A DNA stretch of 64,000 bases from contig CAZCHH010000007.1 in NCBI GenBank assembly GCA_964498585.1, positions 6,290 to 70,289 on the forward strand, in the 5' to 3' direction. The translations under genes were made by a program, and so were the position numbers. Below, piece by piece: positions 16,412 to 25,652 of the stretch; positions within the stretch are counted from its first letter, which is position 1; each line of letters starts with the position of its first letter. A model generated the notes under the pieces. That model had not been told where the DNA came from, searched no databases, and saw nothing but the letters and a program-made list of their open reading frames with translations. This stretch comes from JAAYJM01 sp964498585. Lineage in GTDB: Bacteria > Bacteroidota > Ignavibacteria > Kapaibacteriales > UBA2268.

Positions 16412-16642
16412 ACTATATATTTTATTAGGAAGATATTTTGTTACTAAATTATATTATCTTCTCACTAAAATATAAAATATTTTCATTATAAAATATACTC
16501 TTTTTATTAAATAATATTATCTTCTCACTAAATAATACAATATTCTTATGTTCAAATACAATCTTCTCATATTATAATATTATTATTTCAATAAAATATA
16601 TTCTCATTTTATTAAAATATATTATCTTCTCATAATATAAAA
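16412..16642 (+). repeat. Phased 21-bp AT-rich array 1
   Basis: Eleven units in exact 21-bp register, the last nine starting at 16454, 16475, 16496, 16517, 16538, 16559, 16580, 16601 and 16622. The best-kept unit reads TTATCTTCTCACTAAAATAT plus A (16454, 16517, 16622). The two leftmost units form a leader, ending in GGAAG and then reading ATATTTTGTTACTAAATTAT, which is closely matched by the leader of array 2 at 46613-46654. There are no spacers of unrelated sequence and no indels between units. The rest of the gap 16315-16904 holds no gene. Confidence 0.85.
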
Positions 16643-16750
16643 TTTCATTATCTCGACTGGATTTACATTTATTGAACTCCGGCACAATTTAATTTATTTA
16701 TTTCGCAATTTTAGAAATATTGAACAAGTAATTTATTAAGTATAATCGAA

Positions 16751-16802
16751 TGGTCATTAGTTATATGTATAAACACCAATGACTAATGACCAATAACTAA
16801 TA
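16751..16802. repeat. Dispersed hairpin, GTCATTAGT/ACTAATGAC family
   Basis: GTCATTAGT (16753-16761) and ACTAATGAC (16782-16790) can pair around a 20-nt loop. Related copies lie at about 58702-58760 and 58894-58919. Intergenic, no T-run. Confidence 0.55.
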
Positions 16803-16904
16803 AAAGAAAATTTGCTAATTACGAAATTTTTCTTGACGAGTCGAATCTTCTAACTCCTTATTATCAATAAAGGATTAGGAGTATTGAATATATAAAACTA
16901 AGTA

Positions 16905-17371
16905 TTAATAACCAGGGTATTTATTCCACCATTCTTCATCGCAGAAATTAAAAGTACTTTTACATCTTATGACAAGGTCCTTAGAAATCTCTTCAACAAT
17001 GCTATGATTTTTTAGATTTGTAATCCAATTTGAAGGTATATTTTCAATACCATTAATTAATCCCAAAATATTTCCCGTTATAGAACCAGTACTATCTGAA
17101 TCTCCACTGTGATTTACAGACGCAAGTAATCCTTTTGTAAAATCATTCTGATAAATTAATGAGCAGAATAAAGATATTGCCAGTGCTTCTTCTCCAGTCC
17201 ATCCACTACCAATCTTTTCTATGATTACAGGTATTTCTGTAAAGCTATAACTCTTGTTTAAATATAACTTTGAATACTCAACAGATTGTTCAATGGATTC
17301 CAAAATTTCAAGATGCCCTTGATAACCTTTTAATAATTTAACTGATTCGTTAATTGCAGAATATAGATTAA
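16905..17371 (-). pseudogene. ADP-ribosylglycohydrolase, 5' end removed at an IS junction
   Basis: The frame encodes the C-terminal ~155 residues of an ADP-ribosylglycohydrolase (DraG/ARH-like). It contains the magnesium-binding signature HSGDSDSTGSITGNILG and TGEEALAISLFC. The reading continues upstream of the first possible start, through SAINESVKLLKGYQG, right up to the terminal inverted repeat of the insertion sequence at 17369-17371, where it ends without a start codon. The missing N-terminal half is not on the other side of the element. The family removes ADP-ribose from proteins or Arg; this copy lacks half of its metal site and is presumably dead. Confidence 0.85.
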
Positions 17372-19099
17372 CCTAACTTGAAAATCTATGTCTGTAAGTA
17401 TCTATGGATGCCTGCTTCTTTAAGCATATAGCGTATCGCTGAGACTATCTGATAGCTGAGAAGTCCTAAATGCAAATGCGCTTCACAATTTCCATCTTGT
17501 TGATGAAATACTGGTCGCAAATGCAAATCTGTCTTTAAACATCTAAATGTGGACTCTACTTCTCGAATCGTATTATATACTTCCCAAACTTCTACTTCGC
17601 TTGAAAATGGATAATTTGTTCTCAAAAAATATTCTCCGCTTTGCTTTGAATCTGGCTTTAACTCCTTCTCAAAATTCTCTATTGCTTTCAATAACATCGA
17701 ATCTTCCTTCATTGTCTTTGCTTTACTCTTTACATAAACCCATCTATCCAGACTTACAGCAGTATCCATAAATTTTAGCTCTATTTCCTCTCCTTTCCTG
17801 TCTGTTACTTTTACCGTGTCAGTGGTATCCACACTATAGCCCTTCTTCGGCTTGCTACGGGATACAACGACATACAAAAAACCCCCTTTCCGTAGCATCT
17901 CAAGGTTATCTTCAGTGGCTATCCCCGCATCCATTACTATCATTTGCTGTTTCTCTTTGAATATGCTTTCTCTTTCTCCTTTCATTTTGAATATTATATC
18001 TTTAAGCGTTTCTGGGTCGCTCATATTGCCACTATAAATATTGCTATGCTTCAGAAACCCGGAAGAATTAACTACTGCCGCTAATACCACCTGCTTGCAA
18101 TCAAAACGCTTCTCTTTATTGTGTCCATACTTTGCGAGCTTGCTATATAACTTCCTTCCTTCAAAATAAGTGTTCGTAAGGTCGTATATTAATATGCTGT
18201 CCTGTAACTGAAACAGTGCATTTGCCTTGTTGAAAAAGAATGCCTCCAAATCATCTTTTAATCCATATAAATCTGCTGCTGAACTATATAAATCATAACG
18301 ACTTACTGAATCGACACGCCTTCCAAACAATTCAATTAATCCACTGTTCGACGAAAGCCAACTCTCAGTTTTATGCTCAGAGTATCTTACTACTGCACGG
18401 CTGATTATGCTTATTATTCCCTTGTCGATTTCTTTCTCGCTCCAGCCCTTATGTTGCAAAAATTCCTTCAATCCGAAACGAGCTAACATCTGATAACACA
18501 TCCATTCTGCTCCTATTTCTCTAAAGTTGAATATTCCGAGTGAATCTAAATCTACTTCGTGGTATTCAGTGTTATTTTTTTTTATTTCTTTATTTTCTGT
18601 TTTCTCTTCATTGAGTTTTTTTTGGACATATTTTTTATAATAATGCTCGGCTAAATGTTGCAACTCTGAAGAAGCATTTAAAAAATCGTCGGATAAAACC
18701 TGCTCGTTTTTAATTTTATTTTCCAATAACTTAGCAACAATATCCCGATTATGTTTGTTTTCAAGAAGTTTATGATAGCCAAGATATAAAATAAGATTTT
18801 GTTTTACATTTTTTCCAATGCGGTAAGTTTCGGCTAATTGGTATTGCTTAAAAACTTTTCCATTAGTAGTATTTTTCTTTTTAATTTCTTTAATGTACAT
18901 ATTTCAAAATGCAAAATTCCACATATACAAAAATACGAAATATATCAATACAATGCAAACACCATACACCACTACATTTTACATTTTTTGACATTTTCAA
19001 AAATTGACTTTGTTATATATCAAGGAGTAACAAAATCGCAACCGATAAAAAAATGTTAAAAATAAATTTTATTTTAGATATTTTTTGCAAGTTGGGTTA
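17369..19099 (-). mobile_element. IS1634-family insertion sequence (1.73 kb)
   Basis: The element is bounded by inverted repeats TAACCTAACTTG (17369-17380) and CAAGTTGGGTTA (19088-19099), with one mismatch. It encodes a single DDE transposase. The flanks (ATAGAT on the left, AGTTAT on the right) are not a target duplication, and the gene interrupted on the left does not continue on the right, so the present junctions arose by deletion or recombination after insertion. The inner left end (TTGAAAATCTATGTCTGTAA) is repeated at 30132-30151. Confidence 0.88.
17386..18900 (-). CDS. IS1634-family DDE transposase, C-terminally shortened
   Basis: A 504-residue transposase of the IS4 superfamily. The hallmarks are YDLTNTYFEGRK (first catalytic Asp), MIVMDAGIATEDNL (second Asp) and EVESTFRCLKTDLHLRPVFH (Glu in the YREK-like region). 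IS1634 transposases normally continue after ...YQIVSAIRYMLKEAGIH for about 65 residues. Here the frame ends after HRYLQT at 17386. The lost tail can be seen, in worn form, in the remnant at 30160-30390, which joins the same IS terminus. A deletion of roughly 200 bp near the 3' end is therefore inferred. Whether this copy is still active is uncertain. Confidence 0.88.
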   Translation of the reverse strand: MYIKEIKKKNTTNGKVFKQYQLAETYRIGKNVKQNLILYLGYHKLLENKHNRDIVAKLLENKIKNEQVLSDDFLNASSELQHLAEHYYKKYVQKKLNEEKTENKEIKKNNTEYHEVDLDSLGIFNFREIGAEWMCYQMLARFGLKEFLQHKGWSEKEIDKGIISIISRAVVRYSEHKTESWLSSNSGLIELFGRRVDSVSRYDLYSSAADLYGLKDDLEAFFFNKANALFQLQDSILIYDLTNTYFEGRKLYSKLAKYGHNKEKRFDCKQVVLAAVVNSSGFLKHSNIYSGNMSDPETLKDIIFKMKGERESIFKEKQQMIVMDAGIATEDNLEMLRKGGFLYVVVSRSKPKKGYSVDTTDTVKVTDRKGEEIELKFMDTAVSLDRWVYVKSKAKTMKEDSMLLKAIENFEKELKPDSKQSGEYFLRTNYPFSSEVEVWEVYNTIREVESTFRCLKTDLHLRPVFHQQDGNCEAHLHLGLLSYQIVSAIRYMLKEAGIHRYLQT

Positions 19100-19116
19100 A
19101 GTTATAATTTTGATGC

Positions 19117-19157
19117 AAAAAAAAGCAACAATCCATGATAAAATCACGGATTGTTGT
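19117..19157 (-). terminator. Rho-independent terminator of the OmpA-like gene
   Basis: On the minus strand CAACAATCCGTGATTTTATC and its pairing arm ATGGATTGTTG form a long stem, followed directly by eight T (plus-strand A run 19117-19124). It lies 13 nt after the stop of the OmpA/TSP3 gene. Confidence 0.88.
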
Positions 19158-19169
19158 CTGAATAAAAGA

Positions 19170-21347
19170 TTAGTCACAGGTTCTTGTTACTTTGATAGTA
19201 ATACGTCTGTTTTGTTTTCTTATATTTTCAAGTTCAGTTTTAGAAATATTCTTTAAAGCTTTTCCTTTAGGTTCTGCAATTTTGGGTTGAGAGGAACCGA
19301 AACCAAGAGTGCCTGAAATTTTTTCTGGTTTAACACCCTGCTCAATAAGCCATTCTTTCACTTTTTTAGCTCTAAGCTCAGAAAGCTCCTGATTTCTTTT
19401 TGCATTTCCTTCTTCTGAAGCATGCCCTTCAATCAACACCTGAAGTCCATCGCACTGATTAACATAAGCCAAAACTTTAGCAAGACTTGTTACAGTAGCC
19501 GTTATTTCAAAATTAAAATTATCAGAATTTACGATAAACAAAATATCAGGGAAGTCTGTTTTTGTTCCAATTTTTGGTGGTTGCGGGCATCCATTTTTCC
19601 CTTTAATATCACTTTTTTCACCTGCAACAAGCGGACAGTCATCTTCACCATCAATTATGGTATCGCCATCAGTATCCGGATTTAACGGGTCGGTCTTTGT
19701 CGTATTGACTTCGGCTCCATCAGCGAGTTTGTCATTATCGGTATCGCTCAGAAGTGGATTAGTCTTGTATTTATTCACCTCATCACCGTCACTAAGGACA
19801 TCGCCATCAGTATCGGCTTTGAGCGGGTCTGTCTTATGAGTTAAAACTTCATCGCCGTCTTTTAGTCCGTCACCGTCAGTATCTGCTTTATTAGGATCGG
19901 TCTTGTATTTATTTAACTCATCACCGTCTTTAAGCTTATCATTATCTGAATCGCTTAGCAAAGGATTCGTTTTGAACTTATTCACCTCATCGCCATCAGT
20001 TAAACCATCGCTGTCAGTATCCACTTTAAGTGGGTCTGTTTTATATTGTTTCACTTCACTTCCATCGTTTAAACTATCGCCATCTGTATCCGGCTTAAGT
20101 GGGTCTGTTTTGTATTGATTAACCTCTTCACCATCTTTAAGACCGTCAGAATCAGTATCGTCAACAGAAGGATTAGTTTTGTACTTATTCACTTCGTCGC
20201 CATCGGAAAGCAAGTCGTTATCGGTATCTTTTGCTTTTGGATTAGTGTTATACTGAGTAATTTCAAGTCCGTCAGTAAGTCCATCTTCATCAGTATCGGC
20301 TTTAAGCGGGTCGGTTTGGTATTTGACTACTTCATCACCATCTAATAAATTATCATTATCTGTATCAGGCACTAACGGGTCAGTTTTACGGGTAATTTCT
20401 TCGCCGTCTTTTAATCCGTCAAAATCAGTATCAGCTTGAATTGGATTTGTCTTGTGCTTAGTAATTTCATCGAAATCGTTAAGTCCATCTTCATCAGTAT
20501 CTTGTTTTAATGGATTGGTTTTGTAAGTATCTACCTCTTCCCCATCTTTTAAGCCGTCTCCATCAGTATCGGGATTCTTTGGGTCGGTGCCTATAGATTT
20601 TTCACGGTCGTTTGTAAGACCATCTTTGTCATAGTCGGCATCTCCAAGAATATAATATGATACACCAAGCCCGAACGTAAGGAAAATATCATCTTCTGAT
20701 CCCTCGATTTTATAATCATCAAGATAATCGGTGCCGGTCATTCTTAAAGTTCCTCTTCCGTTCAAGACTAAATCATCAGTAAGATATGTTTCGAATCCGA
20801 AGCCAAATGGAAAAACAAATTTAGTTTTTTCATATTTATTTTCTGCATTGTTTGGTAATGCGCCATCATAGCCGGTGTCGCCTGAGCGTGGTTCCCAGTT
20901 CAGTATTCCGGCACCTACAAAAAGATAAGGAACAAATCTTTCGTGAGAAAAAAAGTTATAACTGAGGTATAATTCATAAGTGTTTAATCTGATTTGATTT
21001 TTGTCGTTAATTTTTATATTTGTATTTTTATAAAAATCACCGACTATTTTGCTCTCACCGAAATAATCCGGATAAAGAGAAATAACATCGTTGCCTGTTT
21101 TGTATCTGGCCTGAGCAAGTCCGCCAACTGCCATTAGTGAAATATCTGAAGTAACATTATACCTAAAGAACAAATCACCTCCGAGCCAGAACTGATTGTC
21201 GGTAAATTCTCCCCAGTATTTTACTCCTCCAAAATTAAAACCGAATGCCAAACGATTCGCTTCACTTTGAGCTTTAACCTCAGAATTATTAATGTATGTA
21301 AAACATACTGCAATTGCAATAATAAGTACAAATTTAAAAAATCTCAT
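19170..21347 (-). CDS. OmpA-family outer-membrane protein with thrombospondin type-3 repeats
   Basis: A 725-residue protein. The start is ATG 21347, preceded by AGAGG; an upstream ATG at 21386 would put charged residues before the signal peptide. Domains in order: signal peptide (to about residue 28, VKAQ), an eight-strand OMP-type beta-barrel (~30-225), about fifteen calcium-binding TSP3 repeats with DxDxDG cores (such as DTDGDGLKDGDEV, ~230-590), and an OmpA C-terminal peptidoglycan-binding domain (IEGHASEEGNAKRNQELSEL). It should span the outer membrane with a stiff calcium-binding stalk and hold the cell wall. The repeats are ~23 residues long and similar in DNA, so repeat number may vary between strains. 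It has its own terminator. Confidence 0.93.
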   Translation of the reverse strand: MRFFKFVLIIAIAVCFTYINNSEVKAQSEANRLAFGFNFGGVKYWGEFTDNQFWLGGDLFFRYNVTSDISLMAVGGLAQARYKTGNDVISLYPDYFGESKIVGDFYKNTNIKINDKNQIRLNTYELYLSYNFFSHERFVPYLFVGAGILNWEPRSGDTGYDGALPNNAENKYEKTKFVFPFGFGFETYLTDDLVLNGRGTLRMTGTDYLDDYKIEGSEDDIFLTFGLGVSYYILGDADYDKDGLTNDREKSIGTDPKNPDTDGDGLKDGEEVDTYKTNPLKQDTDEDGLNDFDEITKHKTNPIQADTDFDGLKDGEEITRKTDPLVPDTDNDNLLDGDEVVKYQTDPLKADTDEDGLTDGLEITQYNTNPKAKDTDNDLLSDGDEVNKYKTNPSVDDTDSDGLKDGEEVNQYKTDPLKPDTDGDSLNDGSEVKQYKTDPLKVDTDSDGLTDGDEVNKFKTNPLLSDSDNDKLKDGDELNKYKTDPNKADTDGDGLKDGDEVLTHKTDPLKADTDGDVLSDGDEVNKYKTNPLLSDTDNDKLADGAEVNTTKTDPLNPDTDGDTIIDGEDDCPLVAGEKSDIKGKNGCPQPPKIGTKTDFPDILFIVNSDNFNFEITATVTSLAKVLAYVNQCDGLQVLIEGHASEEGNAKRNQELSELRAKKVKEWLIEQGVKPEKISGTLGFGSSQPKIAEPKGKALKNISKTELENIRKQNRRITIKVTRTCD

Positions 21348-21648
21348 AGAGTACCTCTTATATTTTAAAAAAACAATAATTTTCATTATTCTATTTTATG
21401 TAAATTTCTATTAAAAATTTACATATCTTCAAATACCATTTGTAAAATAAAGAATTCATAAATAATAAACAAATAATTAATAAATAATTTTTTAATATTA
21501 ATCTGAATAATTCATCCGATAATTCTTAGCCATAAGATAATATAAACAAGTTAATTTACTGCATTTTATTCATTATTCCAATACAAAAGCAGATATTTAA
21601 AGATTTTTTATTAAATTTGCTTAAATTTTTGAATAATTTACAAAAAAT

Positions 21649-23997
21649 ATGGAAATAATTGAAGAAAAAGCACTGCAACGTGAAACATTAAAAGAACTTG
21701 AATACTATCAGGTTTTGGAAATTATTGCAAAGAAAGCAAATTCCGATTTAGGAAAGGAAATTGTTTTATCTGCCGAGCCAACTGACAACATATTTAAACT
21801 TCAGCGTGAGCATAATTTAGTTGAAGAAACTACCCAATTGCTGCTATACGATGACGAGTTGCCTATTGAAGGGCTTTCTGATGTTCGTTCTAAACTTTAT
21901 AAGGCACAGATTGAAAATTCCGTTTTAAGCACAACCGAACTGCTTACTGTTAAAGATTTTATACGGCTTTGTCGCCTGCTAAAAGGATATTTCAATACCC
22001 GCACAGAAAAATATCCCAATCTTTACGATGAGATTTTTCAATTGAGTGAAAATATTTTACTTGAAAAGCATATTGGCGATGCTATTGATGATACTGGTGA
22101 GGTAAAAGACAACGCATCGAAGGAACTTTCCCGCATACGCAGAGAAATTAGCAGTAAATCAGCTTTTCTGCGTAACCGTCTTCAAAAAATACTGAAAAAG
22201 ATTTCTGAAGAAGATATGTTGCAAGAAGAATTTGCCACGATTAGAGACGAACGCTTCGTTATTCCAGTGAAAGTGGAGCATAAACGCCACATTCCCGGCA
22301 TTATCCACGGAGTTTCGCAAACCGGTGCAACTGTTTTTTTAGAACCAATGGAAATTTTTGAACTAAATAATGAAGTTTCGCTATTAAGGAATGAAGAAAC
22401 AAGAGAAATTTTCAAAATCCTTTCAAATCTCACATCTGAACTGCGTCAGGAGGTTAGCGGATATATTTATTCTGTTACGATTATCGCTCATTTGGATTCA
22501 GTTATTGCAAAAGCAAGGTATGCAAACGAATATAACTGTATAAAACCAATTATTTCTGAAGAAAATGAAATCGTTTTGCAAAACATACGCCATCCTTTGC
22601 TTATTCAATCAAAAGGAATGAAAAACGTTATTCCGCTTACTATTTATTTCAATTCAGAAAAACGCGGTCATTTGATTTCAGGACCAAATGCCGGTGGAAA
22701 AACCGTTGCCCTTAAAAGCATTGGAATAAATATTGCTCTGGCTCTTGCCGGCTTTTTTCCGCTTGGGTACTGCAAAACAAATTACCGTGATATTTTTTCA
22801 TCTATCGGCGACCATCAATCAATTGAAAATGATTTAAGCACCTTCAGTTCTCAAATCAAAGAACTGAAGCAAATCGTGGACAACTGCACTTCTTCCTCGC
22901 TTGTTCTTATTGACGAAATCGGCTCAGGAACAGACCCGCAGGAAGGTGGCGCCCTTGCAGCAGGTGTTTTGGATACTTTTTTAGAAATAAAACTGTTTTT
23001 CGTTGCAACTACTCACCAGTCATCGCTTAAAGCATATTCACTAAATAAAACGGAAATAGAAAATTGCTCACTTGAATTTAATCAAACACAACTAAAACCA
23101 ACTTATAAATTCTTACAGGGAATACCCGGAAACAGCTATGCCTTTGTTCTGGCTGAAAATCTTGGACTTTCCAAATTAGTTTTGGAGCGTGCAAAAAAAT
23201 ACATTGGCGAAAAGCAAACCCAACTTGAAGAAAGCATTTCAATTTTACAGGAATACCGCAATAAAGCAGAAGAAAACATACAAATTGCTGAGCAATACAA
23301 GATAAAAGCCGAAAAGCTAAAAGAAGATTATGAAGCGAAGTTAAAGGAAATTAAAGAGAAAAAGTCGGTTTACATCCGTAATGCAAAAGAAGAAGCGGCT
23401 GACATTCTGCAAAATGCAAATGCCTTAATTGAAAATACCATTAAGGAAATCAAGGAAGCACAAAAGCCGATTGTTGAAATTAAGAAAGATTTCTTTGCGA
23501 AAAAGGAAAAAATTGTTGAGCAGGTTAAAAAGTTAGAGCCAGCTAAAGAAGACAGCAAAGAAGTACTTTTTCCCGGAAATGCGGTTACTATGGAGGAATC
23601 CTCTGAAGTTGGCGTAATCATTTCTATTAACGAGAAAAATAATACTGCCATTGTTGAATTCAACGAAGTGAAATTCAAAGTAGAGCTAAGCCAGTTGCAT
23701 AAAACTGATTTGCCTAAAACAAAAAAATCAAGTGCAGCCGACTATATCCGCTTCGATGCAAGCACCCGCATTGATTTACGCGGCAAACGAGCAGAAGAAT
23801 CCATTCGTGAAGTGGACGATTTCCTTTCTCAAGCCGTAATGGGCAATGCTGACCAAATTACGATTATCCACGGAAAAGGCACTGGCGCCTTGCGTAAAGC
23901 AATACAGGAGTTTTTATATCACCACCCATCTGTTAAATCATTCCGCAACGGCGATTTACTTGAAGGCGGCGATGGGGTTACGGTGGTAGAACTATAA
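21649..23997 (+). CDS. mutS2: Endonuclease MutS2
   Basis: A 782-residue MutS2. It lacks the mismatch-recognition domain of MutS and has the core/clamp coiled coils, an ABC ATPase (GPNAGGKT Walker A at ~345-352; LIDEIGSGTDPQEGG Walker B), a second long coiled coil (~510-640) and a C-terminal Smr nuclease domain with IDLRGKRAEES and IHGKGTGALRKAI. MutS2 acts against homologous recombination intermediates and, in Bacillus, splits collided ribosomes. TAAATTTG at 21612-21619 fits the -7 consensus, 30 nt before the ATG. Single gene, divergent from the OmpA-like gene across a 300-bp AT-rich gap in which I see nothing else. Confidence 0.95.
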   Translation: MEIIEEKALQRETLKELEYYQVLEIIAKKANSDLGKEIVLSAEPTDNIFKLQREHNLVEETTQLLLYDDELPIEGLSDVRSKLYKAQIENSVLSTTELLTVKDFIRLCRLLKGYFNTRTEKYPNLYDEIFQLSENILLEKHIGDAIDDTGEVKDNASKELSRIRREISSKSAFLRNRLQKILKKISEEDMLQEEFATIRDERFVIPVKVEHKRHIPGIIHGVSQTGATVFLEPMEIFELNNEVSLLRNEETREIFKILSNLTSELRQEVSGYIYSVTIIAHLDSVIAKARYANEYNCIKPIISEENEIVLQNIRHPLLIQSKGMKNVIPLTIYFNSEKRGHLISGPNAGGKTVALKSIGINIALALAGFFPLGYCKTNYRDIFSSIGDHQSIENDLSTFSSQIKELKQIVDNCTSSSLVLIDEIGSGTDPQEGGALAAGVLDTFLEIKLFFVATTHQSSLKAYSLNKTEIENCSLEFNQTQLKPTYKFLQGIPGNSYAFVLAENLGLSKLVLERAKKYIGEKQTQLEESISILQEYRNKAEENIQIAEQYKIKAEKLKEDYEAKLKEIKEKKSVYIRNAKEEAADILQNANALIENTIKEIKEAQKPIVEIKKDFFAKKEKIVEQVKKLEPAKEDSKEVLFPGNAVTMEESSEVGVIISINEKNNTAIVEFNEVKFKVELSQLHKTDLPKTKKSSAADYIRFDASTRIDLRGKRAEESIREVDDFLSQAVMGNADQITIIHGKGTGALRKAIQEFLYHHPSVKSFRNGDLLEGGDGVTVVEL

Positions 23998-24354
23998 CTT
24001 TAATGATTAATGATTAGTGATTAATTGAAGAAAATGTATTGAGTTAAGGATGTGGTTTATTTGGAAATGAGGTAACAGCGTTGCCTGTTTTTCTACTTTT
24101 TCAATGTGTTTGCAAATATGGTGATAATTACTTTAAAACTTTACGTAAGTAGAAAAAAAAGCAGTAGCAACCTGTTTGTAGAAAAATGAATTTTTATTTG
24201 AAGTAAAAACTCCACAGGAGTTTAAAGAAGCAATCAACTACTTAACTAAAGTGTGTGCAAATAAAATGGTAAATTGGACGTTTTACCAGCTAAATTTATA
24301 CAAAATATTTTAATTTAATATCCTTCTATATAATTTTAATTTTATGGAATAAAG
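23998..24354 (+). other. Intergenic stretch with a short coding relic
   Basis: After mutS2 comes a simple TAATGATTAATGATTAGTG stretch. At about 24190-24312 an open frame reads EFLFEVKTPQEFKEAINYL and continues KVCANKMVNW to a stop, but has no start and is interrupted upstream. It looks like the worn end of a gene that I cannot name. A small palindrome (ACTCCACAGGAGT) lies within it. Confidence 0.35.
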
Positions 24355-24579
24355 ATGCAAACTGTTACAATTCCAACTGATGAGTATTCTGCTTTAAAAA
24401 ATGAACTAAGTTTATTAAAGGAGCAAGAACTGCTTTTTAAAGTTAATAATTTGATTGACTTACTATACGAGAGTAAATATGGTTTGTATTTAGGTGATTT
24501 TACTGATGACCTTACCCAAGCGAATATAAATTCAATAGAGGAGTGGAAAATATCCGGAGATGTATGGAATGAAGTTTAA
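24355..24579 (+). CDS. Antitoxin of a PemK/MazF-type module
   Basis: A 74-residue acidic protein (MQTVTIPTDEYSALKNELS..., ending ISGDVWNEV). The start resembles antitoxins that begin with a short strand and an EYxxLK helix. Its last codons overlap the ATG of a PemK-like toxin frame by 11 nt, the standard antitoxin-toxin layout. It looks intact although the toxin gene is frameshifted. Family name not certain. Confidence 0.65.
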   Translation: MQTVTIPTDEYSALKNELSLLKEQELLFKVNNLIDLLYESKYGLYLGDFTDDLTQANINSIEEWKISGDVWNEV

Positions 24580-24926
24580 TCAGAAAGAGATTGTCCTTGT
24601 TCCTTTTCCTTATACCGATTTATCATCAATAAAAAAACAGACCTGTTCTGATATTATCGAATAATCATTTCAATTTTTCACACAATGATTTATTAGTTGC
24701 TGTTATAACAAGTAAAATCTTTATTGATGAGTATTCTGTTGAAATTGATAATGATTCGCTTGAATATGGAATTTTACCAGAAAAATCTGTAATAAAAACA
24801 TCAAAGCTTTTCACAATCAGTAAAGACATAATTATAAAAAAATTCAGTATTTTAAAAGTTGAAAAGTTTGAAGAAGTAGTAAGTAAATTTTCAGAACTAA
24901 TAAAATTAATAAAATCATCGCACTAA
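24569..24926 (+). pseudogene. PemK/MazF-type mRNA interferase, frameshifted
   Basis: From ATG 24569 the frame reads MKFNQKEIVLVPFPYTDLSS, the normal start of a PemK/MazF toxin with its VPFPYTD loop. After ...IKK it hits a seven-A run and goes out of frame to a stop at about 24662. In the neighbouring frame the expected RPVLILSNNHFN follows and the protein continues with LLVAVITSKI to TAA 24924-24926. One base lost or gained in the A run explains this. The product would be truncated and inactive unless slippage restores the frame. Confidence 0.8.
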
Positions 24927-24968
24927 TTACATTTTGATGGAAAATGAATAATACTGTGCATAGTTTTT

Positions 24969-25389
24969 TTATTTTTTCCAATATTTATCAATTAAATTTT
25001 CATTATTCGGTAAAGTATAATAAAGATCTCTAAACCGATTTGAAATATAATATCCGTATTCCTTTAATCTTAATGTGTCGTTCTTTAGATTAATTCTAAT
25101 CACATATTTAGCACCACATTTGAGCATTTCAGGATTTTTTAACTTTTTAATATCTGAAAGGAATAATTTCATTTCTTCATTTGTTAGTTTTTTTTGATTT
25201 ATAATTCCACCTACCATTGGATTGTTCTATCTCAACAAATTCTATAGAATTAACATCATTATCATTAAATATAGTAACGAATAATGACTCTTTCCAGTGT
25301 TCAGGTTTCACACTTTTAGATTGCTTGCAATTTGATAAGCAAACCAATAATAAAAGTGTAGTAATCAATATAAATATTCGTTTATTCAA
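24969..25389 (-). pseudogene. Small lipoprotein, split by a frameshift in an A run
   Basis: A frame from TTG 25389 (GGAG about 9 nt upstream) gives MNKRIFILITTLLLLVCLSN then Cys, a lipoprotein signal peptide, and runs to ...IEQSNGRWNYKSKK before a stop at 25177. The second frame resumes with LTNEEMKLFLSDIKKLK and ends at 24969. The overlap holds an eight-A run, so a single-base slip would fuse them into one ~140-residue lipoprotein. Function unknown. It could be a true pseudogene, a slippage-controlled gene or a base-calling error. Confidence 0.6.
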
Positions 25390-25652
25390 TTTTCAGAACT
25401 CCTTTCTTTTCATAGTATTCTTTTTAGTAATAATTTGGGTCAAAATTATCAAAAATTATTTTTAAAAAGTATATACCTAATTCACAAATAAATTTGGAGT
25501 TAATCTAAGAATTAGATTATCAACATAATTTATTATGGTGATTTTACTAGCAGTAAGAAAAATGTATGCGTTTTCCTACTAAATAAATCTTTCAATTACT
25601 TAAAATTGGGAGAGTTAGAGTTTAAAATTTATTTCCTCTTTTCAGTTTGGTG

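Noticed and set aside
16454..16642. CRISPR array
   Set aside because: No constant repeat separated by unique spacers and no cas genes; units are contiguous and degenerate.
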